Positions 21,518 to 29,127 of a stretch of DNA of 29,906 nt are shown here, in pieces. Position 1 is the first letter of the stretch; each line of letters begins with the position of its first letter. The DNA comes from Alphaproteobacteria bacterium. GTDB lineage: Bacteria > Pseudomonadota > Alphaproteobacteria > ATCC43930 > CGMCC-115725. The notes beneath the pieces are model-generated. The model saw only the letters and a program-made list of their open reading frames with translations, was not told the origin of the DNA and made no database searches. The stretch is from the NCBI GenBank assembly GCA_030039975.1, contig JASHUO010000152.1, positions 1-29,906 of the forward strand, in the 5' to 3' direction. Both the position numbers and the translations under genes were made by a program.

Positions 21518-24280
21518 ATGGACGAGCCGCGGCCGACCACCCACAAGGATGCGCCTCTCCGCTACGACATACGGCTGCTCGGCCGTATCCTTGGCGACAC
21601 CGTGCGCGCCCAGGAAGGCGACCAGGTCTTCCACACCATCGAGCGCATCCGGCAGACCGCGCTGCGCTTCCATCGCGATGCCGAGGCGACGGCGCGGCAA
21701 GCGCTGCAAACGATCATCAGCGGCCTGCCGGACGATGAGGCCATCCGCATCATCCGCGCCTTCGGCTACTTCTCGCATTTGGCCAATATCGCCGAGGACC
21801 AGCACCATATCCGCCGGACGCGAGCCTATGCGATGGCCAGTGCCGCGCCGCGCGAAGGTACCATGGGATATGCGCTCGCGCGCGCGAGGGATGCGGGTAT
21901 TTCGCGCGAGGCGCTGCAGGCGTTCTTCAGCACTGCGCTGTGCAACCCGGTCTTGACCGCGCATCCCACCGAAATCCGCCGGCAAAGCTCGATCGATCGC
22001 GAGATGGAGATCGCCCGGCTGCTCGACGAGCGCGATCGAGTGCGGTTCACGCCCGAAGAGCTGAATGAGAACCGAACCGCGCTGCGCCGGGCGGTCCTCA
22101 CGTTGTGGCAGACGAGCATCCTGCGCGGAACGCGGCTGCGCATCCTCGACGAGGTGGCGAACGGCCTCGCCTATTATGATCACACGTTTTTTCACGAGCT
22201 GCCGCGCCTTTATGCCGATCTCGAAGACCAGCTGGAGACAATCTTGCCCGACTGGGCAGGGCTCGATGTGCCTTCATTCCTGCGCATCGGCAGCTGGATC
22301 GGCGGCGATCGTGACGGCAACCCGTTCGTCACGGCGGATGTGCTGAGCCAAGCCCTGCGCCTGCAGAGCGAACGCGTCTTCCGCTTCTATCTCGAGCAAA
22401 TTCACCAATTGGGCGGCGAACTCTCGCTCGACGGGCGGATGGTGCGGATTTCCGACGCGGTGCGTCGTTTGGCCGAGCGGTCTCCCGACCGATCGCCGCA
22501 ACGTCAGGATGAACCCTACCGGCGCGCCCTTGCTGGCATCTATGCTCGCCTCGCGGCAACGGCGCGCGCGCTCAGCGGCATCGAGCCGTCGCGGCCCGCC
22601 ATCGGCACGGCACCGGACTATGCCAGCGCTGGCGAGTTTCTCGACGATCTCGACGCTCTCGCGCACTCGCTGACCACCAACGGCTCGTCGACCCTGGCGC
22701 GGGGCCGGCTGCGTCGGTTGCGCCGCGGCGCCGGCGTCTTCGGCTTTCACCTCGCGCCGATCGACCTGCGCCAGAATTCGGACGTGCATGAGCGCGTCAT
22801 CGCCGAGCTTCTCGCCGTGGTCGGCGTGAGCGCGGATTACCGGACGCTCGACGAGGACGCCCGTGTCGCGCTGTTGCTCGCCGAGATCCGATCGCCCCGG
22901 CCGTTGAGTTCGCCGCATTTGTCCTATTCGGCGGAAACGGTGTCCGAGCTTGCCATCCTGCGCGCCGCGGCCGAGGGACAGCGGCGCTACGGCAGCCTGT
23001 CCGTTCCCCACTACGTCATTTCCAAGGCGAATGCCGTGTCCGATATCCTCGAAGTGGCCGTTCTGCTGAAGGAGGTGGGGCTGTTGCGGCCTCACGAGCC
23101 TGCGCTGGGGCTCGATATCGTGCCGCTCTTCGAGACCATCGGCGATCTTCAGCACTGTGGCACGGTGATGGAGGGGCTGTTCGCGCTGCTGGACTATCGG
23201 CGGCTTCTGGCGGCGCGCGGCAATGTGCAAGAGGTGATGCTGGGATATTCCGACAGCAACAAGGATGGCGGCTATCTGACCTCGACATGGGAGCTCTACA
23301 AGTCCGAGCGCGCGTTGATCGATACGTTTCGACGGCACAACATCCGGCTGCGCCTCTTCCATGGCCGCGGCGGCTCGGTCGGCCGCGGCGGTGGGCCGAG
23401 CTACCAGGCGATTCTGGCGCAGCCCGCCGGCGCGCTGCAGGGCGCGATCCGCGTCACCGAGCAGGGCGAAGTGATCGCCGCCAAATATTCCAACCCCGAA
23501 GTCGGTCGACGCAATCTGGAGACGCTGGCCGCGGCAACGCTCGAGGCGACGCTGCTCGATGCGCACCAGGCCGATCCTCCGGCGGAATACCTCAAGGCGA
23601 TGGATGAGCTCTCGGACCATGCCTACCGCGCCTATCGCGGCCTGGTCTATGAGACGGACGGCTTCGACCGCTATTTCCGCGAATCGACCGTCATCGGCGA
23701 GATTGCCAATCTCAATATCGGCAGCCGGCCGGCCTCGCGCACCGGCTCCGGGCGCATCGAGGATCTGCGGGCGATTCCCTGGGTCTTCAGCTGGTCGCAA
23801 TGCCGGGTGATGCTGCCGGGCTGGTACGGCGTCGGGACCGCGGTGAAGAACTGGCTGAGCGCGCAGCCGCAAGGCGGCATCGACATGCTGCGGGCGATGT
23901 ACCGCGATTGGCCGTTTTTCACCACCGCGCTATCGAACATGGACATGGTACTGGCGAAGAGCGACATCGCGATCGCGTCGCGCTATGCCGAGCTGGTCCC
24001 GGATCCGGCCCTGCGCGACGCCATCTTCACCCGCCTGCGCGCCGAGTGGAACGACAGCGTGCGCGCGCTCCTGGCGATCACCGAGCAAGAGACGCTGCTC
24101 GAGCGCAACCCCTTGCTCGCGCGTTCCATCCGCAACCGCTTTCCCTATATCGACCCGCTTCACCATATTCAGATCGAGCTGCTGCAGCGCCATCGCGCCG
24201 GCACGAGGGATGACGGGGTCGTGCACGGCATCCACCTCACGATCAACGGCATCGCCGCGGGTCTGCGCAACAGCGGTTGA
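21518..24280 (+). CDS. ppc: Phosphoenolpyruvate carboxylase
   Basis: Carboxylates phosphoenolpyruvate with bicarbonate to oxaloacetate, replenishing the TCA cycle. The 920-residue product is full length (E. coli 883). Catalytic landmarks are His149 in VLTAHPTE, WIGGDRDGNPF, the lysine-containing GYSDSNKDGGYLTSTW (Lys582), the glycine loop FHGRGGSVGRGGGPS, and the C-terminus TINGIAAGLRNSG with the allosteric-site asparagine; the usual final Thr-Gly is Ser-Gly. An in-frame stop at 21506, four codons upstream, fixes the start at the ATG at 21518, although GGAG directly abuts it and no well-spaced ribosome site is seen. The next MFS gene starts 27 bases after the stop and is probably co-transcribed. 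Confidence 0.98.
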   Translation: MDEPRPTTHKDAPLRYDIRLLGRILGDTVRAQEGDQVFHTIERIRQTALRFHRDAEATARQALQTIISGLPDDEAIRIIRAFGYFSHLANIAEDQHHIRRTRAYAMASAAPREGTMGYALARARDAGISREALQAFFSTALCNPVLTAHPTEIRRQSSIDREMEIARLLDERDRVRFTPEELNENRTALRRAVLTLWQTSILRGTRLRILDEVANGLAYYDHTFFHELPRLYADLEDQLETILPDWAGLDVPSFLRIGSWIGGDRDGNPFVTADVLSQALRLQSERVFRFYLEQIHQLGGELSLDGRMVRISDAVRRLAERSPDRSPQRQDEPYRRALAGIYARLAATARALSGIEPSRPAIGTAPDYASAGEFLDDLDALAHSLTTNGSSTLARGRLRRLRRGAGVFGFHLAPIDLRQNSDVHERVIAELLAVVGVSADYRTLDEDARVALLLAEIRSPRPLSSPHLSYSAETVSELAILRAAAEGQRRYGSLSVPHYVISKANAVSDILEVAVLLKEVGLLRPHEPALGLDIVPLFETIGDLQHCGTVMEGLFALLDYRRLLAARGNVQEVMLGYSDSNKDGGYLTSTWELYKSERALIDTFRRHNIRLRLFHGRGGSVGRGGGPSYQAILAQPAGALQGAIRVTEQGEVIAAKYSNPEVGRRNLETLAAATLEATLLDAHQADPPAEYLKAMDELSDHAYRAYRGLVYETDGFDRYFRESTVIGEIANLNIGSRPASRTGSGRIEDLRAIPWVFSWSQCRVMLPGWYGVGTAVKNWLSAQPQGGIDMLRAMYRDWPFFTTALSNMDMVLAKSDIAIASRYAELVPDPALRDAIFTRLRAEWNDSVRALLAITEQETLLERNPLLARSIRNRFPYIDPLHHIQIELLQRHRAGTRDDGVVHGIHLTINGIAAGLRNSG

Positions 24281-24307
24281 ACTCCACCGCTGCGGCGATG
24301 GGAGGAC

Positions 24308-25489
24308 ATGATGTCTCCGGCCCATACCGGGCTGCTGCGGTTTCTGTTCCTCTACAGCGCGCTTTACGCCAGCTTCGGCGTGCAATCACCCTATTTCCCC
24401 GTCCTGCTCGGGAGCCGCGGACTTGGCCCTGAGCAGATCGCCCTCGTGCTGGCCGCCGGCACCGCGGTGCGTCTGGTTGCCGGGCCGGCGGCGGGGCAAA
24501 TTGCCGATCGGCGCGCCGCGCGCCGTGCCGTCCTCGCGCTCAGCGCGCTCATCGCGGCCGCGCTCGCGCCCGGTTACGTGGCACTCTCCGGCTTCTGGCC
24601 GGTGCTCGCGGTCGCGCTGCTGCAAGCGTCGGCGCTGGCGCCGCTGGCACCGCTCGGTGACGCCTTGGCGCTTGTCGCTGCGGCGCCGCGGCGAACCGGC
24701 CGCGGCTTTACCTATGGGCCCGTGCGCGGCGCGGGTTCGGCGGCATTCATCTTGGGCACGCTCTTGTCGGGCTGGGCGGTAAGCGACTTCGGCGTCGGCG
24801 CCATCGTCTGGCTCAGCGCCTTCTTGCTCGCGGCCACGGCTGGCGCGGCCGCCACAGCGCCGTTATTGCCGCCGCTCGAGCCGGCGACCCCGGGGCCCCC
24901 GGCAACGCACGGTCTTGGTCCGCTGCTGCGGCTCGCTCCTTTCCGTCGCCTGGTCCTCGTTGCGGCGCTGATCCTTGGCAGCCATGCCATGCACGATGCT
25001 TTCGCGGTGATCCGGTGGCAAGCGGCGGGCATCACGGCCGATGTCGCGGGCCTGCTTTGGTCCGAACAGGTCGCGGCGGAGGTGGTGGTCTTTCTGCTCC
25101 TCGGGCCATGGCTGTTGGATCGGCTAGGCGTGGCGCGCTGCGCGGCACTGGCGGCGGCCGCCGGGGTGTTGCGCTGGGGCGTCATGGGCGCCAGCGCGTG
25201 GCTGCCGGCGATGATGCTGATCGAACCGCTCCACGGCATCACCTTCGCCTTGCTGCATCTTGCCGCGATGCGGCTCTTGGCGGAGGTCGTTCCTGCGCCG
25301 CTGGTAGCGACGGCGCTGACCCTCTACGGCACGCTCGGGATTGGCGCTGCCACCGCGGTCATGACCCTCGCTTGCGGGCCGCTTTATGCGCATCTGGGCG
25401 CGCGCGGTTTCTGGGTCATGGTCGTGCTGTGTGTGGCCGCCCTGCCGCTCGCTTTGACCCTGCGCGAACCCGCTCGGAACCAGGCGTAA
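24308..25489 (+). CDS. MFS transporter, HcaT/LacY-like (MFS_1_like) family
   Basis: Inner-membrane transporter of 393 residues with about twelve hydrophobic helices, rich in Ala and Leu. FLYSALYASFGVQSPYFPVLL at the start, RLVAGPAAGQIADRRAARR in the loop 2-3 region, and EPLHGITFALLHLAAMRLL in helix 9 resemble the 3-phenylpropionate transporter HcaT and nucleoside:proton symporters. The substrate is not predictable. Two ATGs are adjacent (24308, 24311); GGAGG at 24301-24305 is five bases before the second and only two before the first, so the second is the likelier start. It follows ppc at 27 bases. No terminator is visible before the convergent PEBP-like gene, 19 bases on. Confidence 0.9.
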   Translation: MMSPAHTGLLRFLFLYSALYASFGVQSPYFPVLLGSRGLGPEQIALVLAAGTAVRLVAGPAAGQIADRRAARRAVLALSALIAAALAPGYVALSGFWPVLAVALLQASALAPLAPLGDALALVAAAPRRTGRGFTYGPVRGAGSAAFILGTLLSGWAVSDFGVGAIVWLSAFLLAATAGAAATAPLLPPLEPATPGPPATHGLGPLLRLAPFRRLVLVAALILGSHAMHDAFAVIRWQAAGITADVAGLLWSEQVAAEVVVFLLLGPWLLDRLGVARCAALAAAAGVLRWGVMGASAWLPAMMLIEPLHGITFALLHLAAMRLLAEVVPAPLVATALTLYGTLGIGAATAVMTLACGPLYAHLGARGFWVMVVLCVAALPLALTLREPARNQA

Positions 25490-25508
25490 CGACGCACTCA
25501 TCGCCGCA

Positions 25509-25901
25509 TCATCCCGGCGGGAACTTCTTCATCACCGTGGCTGTGGCAAGCGCCTTGCCGGTGCCATCCTGGGCTTCGACAGTCCAGAGATAGCGGTGTT
25601 GCCCCTGCGGCGGACAAGGCCCTTTATAGCTGAACGCGCCGCGCGCGATGCGATCTTGCCCGTGATAGGGCACCGATCCGCCGCCATGCGTAAAATTTGG
25701 AGCGTCCAGATCTTTCAGAACGAAGCTGAGGACCTTGGTTCCGGCAGGGACGCCGCTTAAAGAGAAGGGCGGCGATTTGGGATCGAAGCACTTGTCTGTT
25801 CCCGCCCAGGTGAAATCGACCGCGAAGGGCGTCTGAGCCTGTGACACCGCGCCGCCAATCAGCAGCAACAGCGCCGAAGCCACGCACAGTCGAAGCTTCA
25901 T
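25509..25901 (-). CDS. Exported PEBP-like (YbhB/YbcL) protein, short form
   Basis: A 130-residue protein with a signal peptide: residues 1-22 (MKLRLCVASALLLLIGGAVS and SQA cleavage), so probably periplasmic. The phosphatidylethanolamine-binding protein pattern is visible: SPPFSLSGVPAGTK (43-56), DLDAP (64-68) where most members have DPDAP, and GPCPPQGQHRYLW (94-106) with His102. It is shorter than the typical 150-180 residues, and the stretch between DLDAP and GPCPP is cut down and lacks the usual HWV segment. The ligand-binding role is unknown in bacteria; homologues are described as Raf-kinase-inhibitor-like only by fold. The upstream frame extension to 26015 is not supported. Confidence 0.85.
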   Translation of the reverse strand: MKLRLCVASALLLLIGGAVSQAQTPFAVDFTWAGTDKCFDPKSPPFSLSGVPAGTKVLSFVLKDLDAPNFTHGGGSVPYHGQDRIARGAFSYKGPCPPQGQHRYLWTVEAQDGTGKALATATVMKKFPPG

Positions 25902-26170
25902 TCGAAGCCTCCCGGATCGCGATTGCAATGGCGGCGGCGGGCCAACGCAGGATCGCCACCCTCGTCGCGCCACAAGGCCAACGCGGTGCCTGCGGCGGTG
26001 TTCCCGACCGCACACTATAGGCTTGGTCGCGCGCCACCATTACGGAGTGGTCGTTCGACCTCGGCGACGATGTGGCGAAAAGCGAAGAACGCGGTATGGT
26101 TGTGCCGCGAAGCAGGCGGACGAGGAAGCCCGGCTTGCGCCGGTTCTGAAACGCCAGGGAGGGCCACGCT
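25902..26170. other. Divergent gap between PEBP-like and dipeptidase genes
   Basis: 269 bases with no supported gene. Short plus-strand reading at 26023-26298 overlaps the dipeptidase start out of frame and looks random. A TATAG box at about 26016 reads as a -10 on either strand but lacks a -35 partner. GGGAGGGC before 26171 is the ribosome site of the dipeptidase. Confidence 0.5.
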
Positions 26171-27283
26171 ATGGACTGTTGCGGTCACGGGCTGACGCGC
26201 CGACATTGGATGTGGGGCACGGCGGCGACATCGATCGGGGCGATGCTCGGCGAATGGGGAGAGCCGCGCGCAGCGACCGCCGCCACCCCCGCGCCTGACG
26301 ACGCCGCTGCCGCACGCGATGTCTTGGCGAAGTTCATCTCCGTCGATGTCCATACGCATGGCGGGACGACAGGCATCGTCTCCATGGCCCCGCCGAACGA
26401 CGACCTCCCGAACGGCATGCGGGCAGGCTCGCTGGCGGCGGTCTGCCTCGCCGATGTCCCGGACGGCCCGCTGCTCGGCCGGAACGCGGCCGGCGTTCTG
26501 ACCGCCCTGCGCCCGGCGCAACCGGGTGAGCTCTATCGACATCATCTCGAGCGCCTCTCCTGGGTGGACGAGATGGTCGCCAAGCATGGCCTGCGCCGCG
26601 TGTTCACGGCTGCCGACCTCGAGGCGGCGCATGCCGCGCGCCAGCCGGCCATCGTGGCGGATGTCGAAGGGCTCGACTTTCTCGAACTGAAGCTCGAGCG
26701 GCTCGAAGACGCGCACCAGCGTGGCGTCAGGCACGTCCAGCTCGTGCATTACACGCCAAACGATATCGGCGATTTCCAGACCGGCGCCGTCACGCATAAC
26801 GGGCTCACCCCCTTCGGGGCCGAGGTGATCCAGGCGTGTCACCGGCTCGGCTTCGTCTGCGATGTCGCGCACGCGACCGAAGACACGGTCAAGCAGGCGA
26901 CCAAAGTCGCGACCAAGCCGCTGCTCCTTTCCCACACCGCGCTTTTGAATTCGCGCGCCATGGGGCCGACGCCGCTCAAGGGGCGGCAGATCACGCCAGA
27001 CCACGCGCGCGCGATTGCGGAGACCGGCGGCTCGGTCGGCATCTGGCACTTTTTCCCGAGCCTCGACCGATATGTCGACGGCTTGAAAGAGATGGTCGAC
27101 GTCGTCGGCGTCGATCACGTCAGCATCGGCACCGATCAGCAAGTCGCTCCCGGGAGTGTGCAAAACTACGCGCAATGGGTGCAGCTCGTCGCGGCCATGC
27201 TGCACGGGGGCTTCACGCCCGAAGAGGCGGGCAAGATCGCGGGCGGCAATTACCTCCGGATTTTTCGTACTGCGGTCGCCTGA
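26171..27283 (+). CDS. Membrane dipeptidase (peptidase M19), Tat-exported
   Basis: Zinc dipeptidase of the renal dipeptidase family, 370 residues, probably exported folded by the Tat system: the N-terminus has LTRRHWMWGTAAT (8-20) followed by a hydrophobic, alanine-rich stretch. Metal and active-site residues can be aligned to the family: His61, Glu166 (VADVEG), His234 (DVAHAT), His255 (SHTALL), and Asp322 (GTDQQ); His193 in LVHYTPND matches the substrate-binding histidine. The usual HxD of the first ligand pair is HTH (61-63), with His63 where Asp is expected. A GGGAGGGC ribosome site lies upstream. It is convergent with phzF. D-amino-acid dipeptides are possible substrates but not demonstrated. 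Confidence 0.88.
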   Translation: MDCCGHGLTRRHWMWGTAATSIGAMLGEWGEPRAATAATPAPDDAAAARDVLAKFISVDVHTHGGTTGIVSMAPPNDDLPNGMRAGSLAAVCLADVPDGPLLGRNAAGVLTALRPAQPGELYRHHLERLSWVDEMVAKHGLRRVFTAADLEAAHAARQPAIVADVEGLDFLELKLERLEDAHQRGVRHVQLVHYTPNDIGDFQTGAVTHNGLTPFGAEVIQACHRLGFVCDVAHATEDTVKQATKVATKPLLLSHTALLNSRAMGPTPLKGRQITPDHARAIAETGGSVGIWHFFPSLDRYVDGLKEMVDVVGVDHVSIGTDQQVAPGSVQNYAQWVQLVAAMLHGGFTPEEAGKIAGGNYLRIFRTAVA

Positions 27284-27312
27284 ACCGAGCGCCAGCCGCC
27301 GAGAGGTCGGTA

Positions 27313-28101
27313 TCAGACGCTGATCCAGCCCTCGAGATAAGGCACGCAGCGTCCGGCGATAGCGACGCGCTCGCCGTTGAGCGTGCAGCGGAGCGCGCCG
27401 CCGCGGCGCGAGATCTGCCGCGCTTCGAGGCGGTCCTTGCCGAGCCGCTTCGCCCAATAGGGGGTGAGCACGCAATGTGCCGATCCCGTCACCGGATCCT
27501 CGCCGATGCCGTAGCGGGGTGCGAAGTAGCGGGAGACGAAATCGACATCGCCCTCGCCCGGCGCGGTGACGATGAGCGCGCCGTCCCGCCAGCGCTTCAG
27601 CGCGGGCAAATCGGGCGTGAGCGATGCGACCTCCTCGGCGCTCGAAAAGACGGCGAGATAGCGCCCGCCATGCCGATGGAGCTCCACCGGCCCAGCGCCG
27701 AGCACCGCGGCGAGCTCCGGCGCCGGGGCGCAGGGCTCCGGCGGCATGGCGGGAAAATCGAGCGCCAGCATGTCGCCTTCGCGCGTCACGCCGAGCCTGC
27801 CGGCCTTGCGCGTTGCAAAGCGAACCTCCCGCCGCGCCGGCTCGAGATGGTGGAAGATCACATAGGCCGAGGCGAGCGTCGCATGGCCGCAGAGCTCGAC
27901 CTCGACCGTCGGCGTGAACCAGCGCAGCGCATAGTCTTCGCCCGTGCGCCGGAAGAAGGCGGTCTCCGCCAGATTGTTCTCCGCGGCAATCGATTGCATC
28001 GTCGCTTCAGGCAGCTCCTCCTCGAGCGGCACCACGGCGGCCGGGTTGCCGGCGAAGAGCCGGTCGGCGAAGGCGTCGATCTGATAGAGCGGCAGGCGCA
28101 T
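27313..28101 (-). CDS. PhzF-family isomerase/epimerase
   Basis: Cytoplasmic protein of the PhzF phenazine biosynthesis-like family (diaminopimelate epimerase fold), 262 residues. The N-terminus PLYQIDAFADRLFAGNPAAV, catalytic Glu46 in NNLAETAFF, the second-half segment RWFTPTVEVELCGHATLASA and GEDPVTGSAHCVL are typical. The ATG at 28101 gives the standard start. No phenazine genes are nearby, so a phenazine role is unlikely; the family has many isomerases of unknown substrate. It lies ten bases downstream of the EamA exporter gene and is co-transcribed with it. Both are divergent from a MocR-type regulator, a common arrangement. Confidence 0.92.
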   Translation of the reverse strand: MRLPLYQIDAFADRLFAGNPAAVVPLEEELPEATMQSIAAENNLAETAFFRRTGEDYALRWFTPTVEVELCGHATLASAYVIFHHLEPARREVRFATRKAGRLGVTREGDMLALDFPAMPPEPCAPAPELAAVLGAGPVELHRHGGRYLAVFSSAEEVASLTPDLPALKRWRDGALIVTAPGEGDVDFVSRYFAPRYGIGEDPVTGSAHCVLTPYWAKRLGKDRLEARQISRRGGALRCTLNGERVAIAGRCVPYLEGWISV

Positions 28102-28111
28102 GGGGCTCTCC

Positions 28112-29029
28112 TCACGGGGTTCGAGGGCGGGCAACAGGAGCACGCTGGGTCAAGGCGACGGCGGCGAGCACGGCGCCCGCGGCGAGCGCCATCGCAATGG
28201 TCACACGCTCGCCCAGCAGCAGCGCCGACCACAGCAAGGTCAGAACGGGCTGGGCGAGCTGAAGTTGGCCGATCCGGGCGACGCCGCCCAAGGCCATCGC
28301 GCGATACCAGGCAAAGAAGCCGATATAGGTGCTGACCACCGAGACATAAGCGAAGGCGAGCCAGACAGGAAGGCTGGCGGAGAGCCCGGTCGCGTCGGCG
28401 CGCCAGAGGACGACCGGCAGCAGCACCGGCGCCGACAACACCAGCACCCAGGAGATCACCTGCCAGCCGCCGAGTTCGCGCGCCAGCGCCCCGCCTTCGG
28501 CATAGCCGAGCCCGCCCAACAGCACGGCGATCAGGATAAGCGCATCCGCAGGCTGCGGCCGGCCGGCGCCTTCCGTCACGGCAAAGCCGAGGATCGCGAC
28601 AAGCCCCAGCAGCGCGGCGAGGCAAAAGGCCGGCGAAGGCCGCTCGCCGCTGCGCAGCGCCGCCATGGCCGCGGTCACCGCCGGCAACAGCCCGACGATC
28701 ACCGCGCCATGCGCCGCCGGCACGCGCACCAGCGCCCAGGCGCTGAACAGCGGAAACCCGAAGATGACGCCGAGCGCGGTCACGGCCAAGCGTGGCCAAT
28801 GACGCGGCAAGGGCAGTTTCTGGCGCGTCGCCACGAGCATGACTGCTGCCGCGCCGGCGGCGACCAGCGCACGGCCAAGCCCGACCAAGGTCGGATCGAG
28901 CTGGGAGACGGCAAGCCGCGTTGCCGGCAGCGTGAAGGAGAAGGCAAGCACGCCCAGCGCTCCCCACAGGATCGCAGCGCGCGGGGCACCGGCTCGCGAA
29001 CTTGTACCGATACAATTTTCGGCCGCCAT
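28112..29029 (-). CDS. EamA-family DMT transporter
   Basis: Inner-membrane permease of 305 residues with ten predicted helices in two EamA repeats (about 20-150 and 165-295). Markers are AILWGALGVLAFSFTLPATR (helix 1), FPLFSAWALVRVPAAHGAVI, and the second-repeat stretch STYIGFFAWYRAMALGGVAR followed by QPVLTLLWSALLLGE. Family members export amino acids or metabolites. It is the first gene of the EamA-phzF transcript and divergent from the MocR-type regulator gene; this pairing suggests that the regulator controls it. The N-terminal coding region contains an inverted repeat (29002-29015). The ATG at 29029 is preceded by a weak GAG ribosome site. Confidence 0.93.
   Translation of the reverse strand: MAAENCIGTSSRAGAPRAAILWGALGVLAFSFTLPATRLAVSQLDPTLVGLGRALVAAGAAAVMLVATRQKLPLPRHWPRLAVTALGVIFGFPLFSAWALVRVPAAHGAVIVGLLPAVTAAMAALRSGERPSPAFCLAALLGLVAILGFAVTEGAGRPQPADALILIAVLLGGLGYAEGGALARELGGWQVISWVLVLSAPVLLPVVLWRADATGLSASLPVWLAFAYVSVVSTYIGFFAWYRAMALGGVARIGQLQLAQPVLTLLWSALLLGERVTIAMALAAGAVLAAVALTQRAPVARPRTP
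29002..29015. promoter_or_regulatory. Inverted repeat in the start of the EamA coding region
   Basis: TTGTA (29002-29006) and TACAA (29011-29015) flank CCGA. It lies in codons 5-10 of the EamA gene. The TTGTA-type arms resemble GntR-family half sites in general form. It could be a binding site of the divergent regulator, or coincidental. Confidence 0.35.
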
Positions 29030-29082
29030 CGCTCAATTCCCGATCTTTTGCACGGAATTCGAAACGCACCCCTTGAATCAAT

Positions 29083-29111
29083 TTGACGATCGACTTGGCG
29101 TCAATGATAAC
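29083..29111 (+). promoter_or_regulatory. Predicted sigma-70 promoter of the MocR-type regulator
   Basis: TTGACG (29083-29088), a 5 of 6 match to the -35 consensus, is followed by exactly 17 bases and GATAAC (29106-29111), 4 of 6 to the -10. Transcription would start at about 29117-29121, at or right before the ATG at 29121, so the message would be leaderless or nearly so. This agrees with the lack of a ribosome-binding site before that ATG. Confidence 0.55.
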
Positions 29112-29112
29112 A

Positions 29113-29127
29113 TTGTCATCATGACAA
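29113..29127. promoter_or_regulatory. Perfect 15-base palindrome over the MocR regulator start codon
   Basis: TTGTCAT (29113-29119) and ATGACAA (29121-29127) are exact inverted repeats around a single C. The right arm begins with the start codon itself and the palindrome covers the predicted transcription start. This is an expected location for an autorepression operator; the bound protein is inferred to be the MocR-type regulator. Confidence 0.5.

Noticed and set aside
22274..23872. 532-codon open frame antisense to ppc
   Set aside because: It overlaps the catalytic core of phosphoenolpyruvate carboxylase and its product shows no domain or signal; it is a GC-skew shadow.
25902..26015. Longer N-terminus for the PEBP-like protein
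   Set aside because: It would bury the clear signal peptide that starts at 25901.
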